Shown: positions 56,076 through 64,000 of the stretch, one piece after another
Numbering within the stretch: position 1 is the stretch's first letter
How the letters are laid out: each line of letters opens with the position of its first letter
Assembly (NCBI GenBank): GCA_951804985.1
Contig: OX638135.1
Coordinates: 8,784,858-8,848,857 of the forward strand
Direction: 5' to 3'
Source: Dryomyza anilis
Taxonomy: Eukaryota > Arthropoda > Insecta > Diptera > Dryomyzidae
Length of the DNA: 64,000 nucleotides
Made by a program: the position numbers and the translations under genes
Notes under the pieces: model-generated
Seen by the model: the letters and a program-made list of their open reading frames with translations, nothing else
Databases searched by the model: none
Told to the model about the DNA's origin: nothing

Positions 56076-57791
56076 CATAGACTATAAGACGTGCGACTTC
56101 GCCAAAATCGAAAAAAAATGGCGCTGATCCGAGTTTTTATGATATTTTTGGTACACGGATTGTGTATATGAGCTCTGCCGGCATTGTTGTTGTTTCCCCC
56201 ATGTAAAATTCCCCCATGTAAAATTCAAAAACTCAAAACAGTAAATTCAGATGCTGAAAAAATTGTAAAATTTGACAACTTTACAAATTTTTGGCAACTG
56301 AACTACTCAAATGCAGAAGTTTGGAGTTGCACGAAACGAGTCTAAAAATAAGCACTAATTTTTTAAAACTATGCCGAAAATGCATAGTTTAACAGAAAAG
56401 TAAAAAAATATTTGCATTTTCTCATAAAATTTAGAAATTTTACGAGAAAAAAATAACAAAGTGGTGAATAAAAATATGTGTTTCCCCCTTTTCATTAGAT
56501 TAGGGAAAAAGGGACAAAACTTTTGCATATATTACAATATACAAATAACTTTATTATACGTATTTAATATTAATTTTAATATTTATAATATTATAAAACA
56601 TTTTTTTATTATGTTATTATGTTATTTCATATAAAATTACAGCCAAATCGTTTAAAAAATGTTGGGCATATTTTCATAATATTTTTGGCAGTTATTTTAT
56701 AGCACAGTACAAACATGTACTCATTTTTGTTGCCTACAAATATAATAAACTTTCTGGCCATGAATCTAAAGTTAGTCTAAACCGAATCTAAAGTGAATAT
56801 GTGTACAAATGTATCCGTTGAAAGTTCCGCGTTGAAATATCTACATAAAACTCGTCCGATATTTATTCTAGTTATCATTTAATTAAAATAAACATGCCAC
56901 TCCAGAGAGTATGTAATTGAGATAGAGTTCCCATACAGGTGGTTTCCCTGCCACTTATGCCGAATTAATTCAAACGTTAGTTATGTGGAAATTGTTTCAG
57001 TTTTGCGAACTGTTTTTCTTTAAATCTGTAATATTTTACTTCCACATAACAAATTTTTTCAGCAACCATGGCAGTAAACCTGGAAGAAAACTCTGTGTTA
57101 TACTCTCTCGCCGCACATCAACAGACACTATTGCACACTCTTAATGAACCGGACTTAAGCTAGAATTCTATAATAATATTTTTACGAACATGCTATATGC
57201 AATGCATTTTGTGCAGATGTTCAGTTAGCACGTGAATCAGGAAGCAGCCTTCGCACATCTGTTCAATAACTAACTGCACAGTGCACATCATATCATCATA
57301 TTACATTGAAATTATTTAATAATGCACCTTTCATCGCTGGGGAAACGGTGCTTGCTCATCCAGTGCACCCGCAAACGCACTTCTTCGACGGCATGATTTG
57401 CTGGCTTTCTTCCACTGAAATTTGCTGTCTTCAATAGTTGAGGAATTATATAAGGGTCCAGCCTTTTCCCACTTCAACTTATGTACTTCAATTTGAACCA
57501 AAATATTGTAGTCTGAAATAAATAAAAATAAGATTAGTCTTTCGTTAAAGTGATTTGTTATTAAACAGCTGTTTGGCGCGAACGTCAAAAACCGTGGTGA
57601 AGAATGGTGAATATGTTGAATATATAGAGGGAAAATTTTCTAAAATGATAAAAAATCTAAGGCATTATTGTCCAAGTTGAATAAAAGTTGTCCAAGTTGA
57701 ATAAAAATTTGTCCAAGTTGCGACTGCGACGCACACTAACAAAACGATTTTTACAACTACATGGACGGAGTTTCATGTCTTGTGGTCTATG
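56076..57791. mobile_element. P-like nonautonomous DNA transposon
   Basis: 1716 bp. Left CATAGACTATAAGACGTG, right complement CATAGACCACAAGACATG; an 8-bp duplication ATACCGAC at 56068-56075 and 57792-57799. CAT-starting ends with 8-bp duplications fit the P superfamily, though hAT is possible. No transposase; holds a 85-codon frame at 57331-57588 and a ttgtccaagttgaataaaa triplication near 57668-57720. Confidence 0.85.
57331..57588 (-). CDS. Unassigned 85-codon frame inside the P-like element
   Basis: I do not recognise it. It is less AT-rich than its surroundings, with QIEVHKLKWEKAGPL and a basic KASKSCRRRSAFAG segment. Could be a captured exon, a transposase relic or chance. Confidence 0.25.
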   Translation of the reverse strand: MTFAPNSCLITNHFNERLILFLFISDYNILVQIEVHKLKWEKAGPLYNSSTIEDSKFQWKKASKSCRRRSAFAGALDEQAPFPQR

Positions 57792-57799
57792 ATACCGAC

Positions 57800-57956
57800 T
57801 ATGACCTAGCTGGTCTAAAATCTCACCTATTCGTGGTATAGGAAACACCTGTTTGATGGTGACGTCATTTAATTTTCGGAAATCTATAACCAGTCTCCAT
57901 TTTTTATTGCCATCTTTATCGCTCTTTTTAGGTACCATAATTCCATCGTCTAACAT
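57800..57956 (-). pseudogene. Gypsy RT N-terminal fragment of G3
   Basis: KKWRLVIDFRKLNDVTIKQV and IGEILDQLGHSRY: the first RT blocks, including the stretch missing in G2. Cut by the P-like insertion on the left. Confidence 0.85.
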
Positions 57957-58142
57957 CCTTGATACTTGTCTATTAATCTCATTTCTATGCGTATGAGGAA
58001 GTTTATACTGTTTCTGATTTATTAGTGACTGATTTCATTTTGTGGGTATTTCATGTTTTAATATCGGAGTGAATGTTAATTCATCCCCTTCCAAATGAAA
58101 AATGTCATGATATGACAAGCAAATATTTTACAAAGAGGCAAC

Positions 58143-58715
58143 TTATTCTTTAATCAATGATTCATCGATCTTTACATTCCCTAATAATCTATCAATTCTA
58201 TTTTTTATATTAACCGAGTTTATTGTATTTATTGTAGAACTCGCCTTTGTTGCTTCTTTATATTTGTTAAAATTTGAAAATTGTGGCTTGAAATTGCTAT
58301 CAATGGTCACCTCCTTATCGGTGGCATTTAAAATTGATGCATATACTCTATTTCTTCTAACATTTGTTAAACTCTCTCCCAAATATACTCCTGGCTTCAT
58401 TTTCTGTTTGTGCAACAAAACTATAGGATTTATTTTTTAACGGCAGTGATACAACCATGGCCGTTCTGTGTTGTACCCTGATTTCTTGATTAAAATTAAT
58501 ATTTTCTATGTCTTGCAATGATTTTAATGGAAATTTAACAATGTGATTTTTGTCTTCATCAAAAATGTAATTTTTTTATTTAACGCATTTATTATAGATC
58601 TGTTCCAGAGATTGTCACGCCCGACTATTACATCTGCTGGTACCCCTTCTTCAAGTGACACAACGTGTAGCGTTAAACTCAGGTTTTCTATCTTTGTGTG
58701 CTGAATCTTTGTGGA
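58143..58715 (-). pseudogene. Gypsy protease end and linker of G3
   Basis: 58715-58524 holds LSLTLHVVSLEEGVPAD and VIVGRDNLWNRSIINAL (protease C-terminal block). 58418-58143 holds the linker (PGVYLGESLTNVRRNRVY). A frameshift lies near 58430-58530. Nearly identical to G1 2589-3110. Confidence 0.8.
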
Positions 58716-61700
58716 CGGATCCAGAAGTATGATTTGGGGGGGGCGATTGATTTTTTTGCGCCTTTTTTCCATCTTTTCTAAAATGCGCCCCACAATTTTA
58801 TTTTGCGCCCTATTTTTATATTTTCTGTACTTTATATTTTATACAACTGTACTTCTTTAAAGCAACTTTTTTTTTTTAATCAACCGTTTTATTTGCTTAA
58901 AAAACAAAAAAAATATAGGGTGCGGTCGGATCTGTGGTACCATAGAAAAAACGATATCCGGTGCATCTACATATTTGATCATATAGGTACTCAAATGAAA
59001 TGTAATAATGCCACATTTGTAATTATATGGTTATTTTTATGATCTAATAACCAAAGCATTGGATTTGTAATTATGTAAAAAATAAAATTAAAATGAAATG
59101 CTGATTGTTGAGAAAAATATTTAATTATTTATCAAAATGACGAAGAAAATTTGAAATGAATAGGTAACGCTGAAAGGTTTTTTTAAAATTTTCTAAAAGT
59201 GGCCCAACAGTTAATTATAATATTTCGTTGGCTAGTAATATCGAAGAAGCGCCGCAGACGAATTTTTTTTATAAAATATTAAATTTTTTATTTTTTAAAA
59301 CATAAATACAAAAGTATTATTCGTGTATAAAATGAACTCAGTTGTTAAAACTAAAAAGGGTCCTGAGGTTACTGGGGTTATCGGATCATGAACATAATAA
59401 CATATTAATCGTGAGATCAATATCTTTCATTTCAGTACCTATATGTTCATATAGGTAGGTGTATAAAGTTTCGATTTATCTGGGGTACCACAAGTTCGAC
59501 CGAGCCCCTATTTAGTCTGGGTCCCAAACATGGGGGATAGTTTGAAGAAAAAATATTTCACTTCATCCGGTTATCTAAAATTCAGCCAATTTGTTTGTTT
59601 GTTTGGAGATTTTTTGGTAGGAGTGAAGACTTTTTTTACATATATATATCAAAAATAATAATTAATTTTGGTTTTAATAAATATGTATCTAAAATAAAAA
59701 TTATAATTGAATTTTGAAAGTATTTATCAAAAATAATTATTTTTGACTTTAATAATATTAATCGAACTTTTATTTACATTTCTCAAATATAATTATTAAA
59801 AAATACTTTAAAATTTAACAGTCCTATAATAAAAATAAGACAATAAATTAAAAATGTTCATCGAATGTTATCTAATGGTACCATTTGTTTTACAGTGCCA
59901 TCATTTCTTACAATGACTTTTTACATATAAATTTGAAAAAATTAATTATTTTTGGTCTCTGATTTTAGGAAGGTGTACATATCTCAGTACCCTTTGGAAA
60001 CAAAATTCAATTTGTGTATTATATTAAAGGTGATCAATACCGACATCTCGTTGTAAAACTACTTCAGATATACACAATGTATTTTAATGATTATTTTCAC
60101 TTAACAGCATATTTCGAAAACCAAAAATATTTGAATTTGATTTTTTTTTTAAGTATAACATTTGTACCAATTGTACGATTTGTACCAAACTTAAGTTTTA
60201 TATTTAACCTAGATTTTTGTACCATTTATTCAATTATCCAATTATTAAATTAATTTACAACAGTTTTTTTTTAATTTCAAAGATACAAAAACTTAAAAAT
60301 CGGATTATAAATCATCGTTATAGAACTAAAAGTCATCAAATAAATTTTGTTTCAATATCGACTTTTTTTTTTTTGTCAATAACTTCTTCAATTATAATTT
60401 GAAACAATCATAACCTTTTAGCGCAGTGCCGATTGGACATATTTAAAAACTATATTTTGTGAATATTTGATTTTTAATTATGAAAAATACACCAACACAT
60501 CTAAAAATATGAATTGTCGAACTTTTATCAAACTATCAAAAATGGTATTTAGACTTATAGTTGTACAACGAAGATATACAAAAAAATATGTATATTTTTT
60601 AAAAACTAAAAATTGTCAGCTCGTGATACAAACTCCGCCTATCTATTTTGAAAATATGTCGAAAAAATGTTTCTAAACTGTCAAAACTGCCTAAAATTTT
60701 TGTCTTGGGACATTTTGATATAGATCTAAAAACACTTAAAACTCGAATTGTGTAATCTTCAGAATCTTTGCCAAAATACAATGGCGCATATTCGTAGGCA
60801 ATTTAAAGTCAACTTTTAAATAAAAGTTACCCGATATTTTGGGCAATTTTAACGAAGATTAAAATGTCAAAAAGTTTTTTTTAAGTCGTAAAATTTAAAA
60901 AAAAGCGAACAATTAAAAAGGTAATTTACAGAATATTAGTAATCTGGAAATAGTTAGTTATTTTTACACAAGGCGCAATGTAGAGAGAAAAGCTCAAAAA
61001 AGCGTAAACTATTCAAATAACAATCAAAATTAAAACAGCGCATAACTTACAGTATTTTATCGTCTTTACAAGCGCAAAATTATCAAAACAAACCAAAAAT
61101 GAAAATGACGCATATTTACTCTGTAAATTAATTGTTTTTTTTTTAAATTTGACGCCTTTTTCTATATTTTGCGATCTTTTTAAAAGCCGCAAATATTCTG
61201 CATTTTAAGCGCTTTTTCCATTTTATGTTTATTTTTTTGAAAATTTTGCGCCTTTCTCTGTAGTTACCGGTCTTTTCAAAAGGCCTAAAAATTCTGAAAT
61301 TTTGCGCCTTTTACTATATTAAGCGCCCTTCTGTAGAGGCGCAAAAATTTTGTAAATTAGGCGCATTTGCAATTTAATGCTTTTTAGAAAATGTTGCGCC
61401 TTTCTGTATATTTTGCGCCCTTCTACAGAGGCGCAAACATTTTGTAAATAAGGCGCATTTGAAATGTTATACTTTTTAGAAAATTTTGCGCCTTTCTGTA
61501 TATTTTGCGCAGTTCTATAGAGGCGCAAACATTTTGTAAATAAGACGCATTTGCAATTTTATGCTTTTTTGAAAATTTTGCGCCTTTCTCTATATTTGCG
61601 CCCTTCTATAGAGGTGCAAACATTTTGTAAATAAGACGCATTTGCAATTTTATGCTTTTTGGAAAATTTTGCGCCTTTCTCTATATTTTGCGTCCTTCTA

Positions 61701-61989
61701 TAGAGGCGCAAACATTTTGTAAATTAGGCGCATTTGCAATTTTATGCTTTTTAGAAAATTTTGCGCCTTTCTGTATATTTTGCGCCCTTCTATAGTGGTG
61801 CAAAATTTGCAATTTTATGATTTTTTGGAAATTTTTCGCCTTTCTCTATAGTTTCCGCTCATTTAAAAAGGCTCAAAATTCTGAATATTAGGCGCATTTT
61901 TTTCATATTGTGTTTTTTTTGAAAATTTGTTAGAAAAATTCAAAAGTGCGCCTTTTTTTTGGGGGGGCGATCAATGGATCCGCGCTTGA
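58716..61989. mobile_element. 3.3 kb insertion with CGGATCCA ends and a GCGC-rich array
   Basis: Splits G3 between protease blocks. GTGGA is repeated on both sides (58711-58715, 61990-61994; weaker match over 8 bp). cggatcca near the left end faces tggatccgcg near the right end; both ends also carry a G-run followed by cgat. Ends resemble hAT-type GGATCCA termini, but assignment is weak. No transposase. A mini-me-like fragment lies at about 59395-59530. Confidence 0.7.
61180..61930. repeat. Tandem array, ~92 bp unit
   Basis: Units of ttttgcgcccttctatagag, gcgcaaacattttgtaaata, gcgcatttgcaattttatgc. Starts near 61412, 61504, 61597, 61688 and 61778 give spacings of 90-93 bp; degenerate units extend on both sides. 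The 69-codon frame here is an artefact. Confidence 0.88.
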
Positions 61990-62336
61990 GTGGAGCCTAA
62001 GGTTCTAACGCATCCACCGAAAGCACCACTCAGATCTTTCTGAATATTTTTATTAAAATTCGGGAAATGCGCCATCCTATTTTCTTTAATCAGGCTGGTC
62101 TCAGCTCCAGAATCCACTAACAGAGTAAGTTTTCCATTCTTTGCGGCCTTGCAAGGTACTTCAATGAACAGATCACTCGTATCGGATATCTTGAAACACT
62201 CTACATGCCGGTTAAATATTTTACGATGCATGCCTAATTGTGAAGCTAATTTCATTTTCCTCGACATAAATTTACTCTTAAAACTATTAAAAATTGAAGA
62301 CAATTTAATTTTACAAATCGTGGATTTATCATTCAT
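61990..62336 (-). pseudogene. Gag-Pro junction and protease start of G3
   Basis: Open frame through LFIEVPCKAAKNG into LLVDSGAETSLIKEN (D-S-G active site) and GGCVRTLGS, with no stop at the junction. The insertion at 61989 cuts off the rest. Confidence 0.85.
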
Positions 62337-63765
62337 TTCTGACGATAAAACTCACATAGCGCTAATAATAAAAAGAAATATGGAAATTACTTCAATGCAA
62401 ATTATACTCGTCCCTATACGGAATGTATTCACAGTCTTGCCAGACGTTTGATCTAAAATTCCCAAATTTGCAGGGCTCTTAATTACACGATTCTTTTTAT
62501 TTGATTTACTTTTGATTTTATTATTCATGATTTTAATATTTTTAACTTCCGATCTAATTGGTTTTACTTTCTTTACTTTTTTGCTTTCTTTATAACTTGT
62601 TTATTTTTAATTTCCTTAATTCCTATATTCTATTTATTTTTCGCGTCAAGTTGTGTTTTATAATTTAGTTCATTATATGTTTTTGTTGGAAGATTTCTAT
62701 CTTCATTAATATGTATCTCCACTTTTTGTTCTTTATTTTCTTGATTACTTATACTCTCTATTTCACTTTTTTGTAGTGTTATACAACTTCCGGCCTAACT
62801 GTATTACCTGTAGCTGATTCAATATTTTCTTCCGCATAACAAATAGTTATTGTATGCCCTTTTCTATTATACCATGAGCATTTCATATTACTTGTATTAT
62901 TTTTCATTTGATTATTATTATCACCTTGTTGTGTATAATTTGCAGGTGTATTCATATTTTTCATTTTATTATTTCCACATTTCCAATTAGATTCGTGTCC
63001 ATAAGTTTGACACTCTTTACAGACAGGCATATTTTTCCTATTTCAGCAATCTTCCCTATGCCCTGATTTTTTACAAAAGGAACATATTCTAAATGTTCTC
63101 CCTATTTCGGGATAAATATCATCATTATTAATTATTTGTCCAAATTCATCTGCTAAAGTTTTCTTTTGCTCATTGCTTTTTGAAATAGTTTTTCCTTAAA
63201 ATTATAAACGTCCTGTTCCGTCCATAGTTCTCGCTGCATAAGAGCTTCTACATTTAGAGCTTCATCTAACAATGCATCTAATGTGTCTGACTTGCTACCA
63301 AACTCCAACTGCAAAAGATGTCAGAACTGAATCCAACAACTCTAATCTGAACACGTCATCAATACCTATGTTTTTTCTGTACTTTTTACTGGCGATCTTC
63401 AATGCCATGAATTGTAATCCATATAACCGTCTGGCAAATGCCCTCAACTTTTCTTCACTATTTTGATATGTTTAATCTCTTGTAGTACTGAATATAAAGA
63501 AACTACTTCTAAGTATGTATTTTTTAGAAAATCGTATAAATATTCTATTTTTTCGAAATTTCTTGACCTTACGAAGTCATAAGCATCCCCATTCAATCGT
63601 AACCTAACGCATTTAATAAATACATTATTCTCTGAATCTTAAATTCCAAGCTTCGCAGCTTTACAACCTTCAATAAATCTGTAAATTTCTGTTTTTAATA
63701 ATGGTGAATCTGCTGCAGAAAAGCAGGGAACCAAATAACGTACGAGTTTCAAAATATTTTCCGTA
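62337..63765 (-). pseudogene. Gag of G3, frameshifted
   Basis: An ATG-like start at about 63768 (gggtacgg complement ATGGGTACGG). Capsid blocks match G2 in broken frames; 63030-62779 gives CKECQTYGHESNWKC and CSWYNRKGHTITIC knuckles (the second has Y in place of the second Cys). Stops near 63047 and 63640. Confidence 0.78.
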
Positions 63766-63780
63766 CCCATTTTGATTGTC

Positions 63781-64000
63781 GACAGTGTAATTAACTATTT
63801 CTTAATTTGGTTCGTGGTATATTTGTCCTTTGTTTACCTTTACTTATGAAATTTTTACATTTTGAAAAATAATTAATGTTTCATATTTTGATTTAAATAT
63901 TTTATATTGTATTTTTGATTTAATAATTTATAAATTATTTTGTAAATTATAATTTCATAAATTATTATATACTGATTTTTTGATTGCATTTTAATTTCCA
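63781..64000 (-). other. G3 5' leader
   Basis: AT-rich leader upstream of gag; the LTR and PBS lie beyond the window. Confidence 0.5.

Larger units (their letters stand above)
54213..63780 (-). mobile_element. Gypsy-like element copy G3, fragmented by insertions
   Basis: Minus-strand copy of the G1 family, read right to left: gag (63765-62337), Gag-Pro junction (62336-61990), [insertion 58716-61989], protease end and linker (58715-58143), RT start (57956-57800), [P-like 56076-57791], RT (56067-55951), [hAT-like 54264-55942], RNase H scrap (54255-54213). Integrase is represented by the tandem-array fragments. Confidence 0.82.

Noticed and set aside
61319..61528. 69-codon frame with internal repeats
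   Set aside because: Lies in the ~92-bp GCGC tandem array; repeat artefact.

Overview
This 64 kb window looks like AT-rich chromosomal DNA from a dipteran insect, probably a higher fly. The support is one spliced host gene with fly-type short introns, (GTCY)n mini-me/DINE-1-like interspersed elements, and a dense mix of fly-type transposable elements: Ty3/gypsy elements (one with an envelope gene), jockey- and CR1-type non-LTR elements, hAT-like and P-like DNA transposons, and many MITEs. No prokaryotic gene organisation and no CRISPR array is visible.

The only host protein gene I can support lies on the + strand at 26186-36527. Its eight exons join in frame at consensus splice sites into a 1533-codon reading frame. 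The product has a signal peptide, a VWA_N/VWA region with a degenerate MIDAS, Cache domains, a cysteine-rich PSI-like segment, one transmembrane helix and a cytoplasmic tail. This matches the CACHD1 / alpha2-delta-like family. Introns 1 and 2 are swollen by transposons: at least four MITE-type elements and a mini-me copy in intron 1, and a foldback palindrome of about 1.3 kb that nearly fills intron 2.

Left of the gene, 1-2040 is a broken jockey-type element (- strand). 2160-8547 is an internally deleted gypsy-like element (copy G1, - strand) with its own insertions. 8653-9195 is a minisatellite of about 60 bp period fused to a truncated CR1-type element (copy A, 9196 to about 10510). 12372-25600 is a second CR1-type element (copy B) split by a nearly full-length gypsy-like element (G2, 12615-22558, - strand). 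G2 has about 600 bp LTRs, a 4-bp target duplication GAAC, PBS, PPT, gag, pol and env, but its reading frames are broken.

Right of the gene, 37105-44580 holds MITEs, a jockey ORF1 remnant and an interrupted mini-me. 44581 to about 54212 is a tandem array of a unit of about 3.9 kb that carries a gypsy integrase fragment (two full copies and a partial third). About 54215 to 63770 is a third gypsy-like copy (G3, - strand) cut apart by three DNA-type insertions: a hAT-like element (8-bp duplication CTTTAGGG), a P-like element (8-bp duplication ATACCGAC) and a 3.3 kb element with a GCGC-rich tandem array.

I found no undescribed multi-gene system. The strongest leads are structural: the intronic giant palindrome, the tandem array, several precisely dated nested insertions, and a young-looking env-bearing retroelement whose LTRs are far better preserved than its genes.
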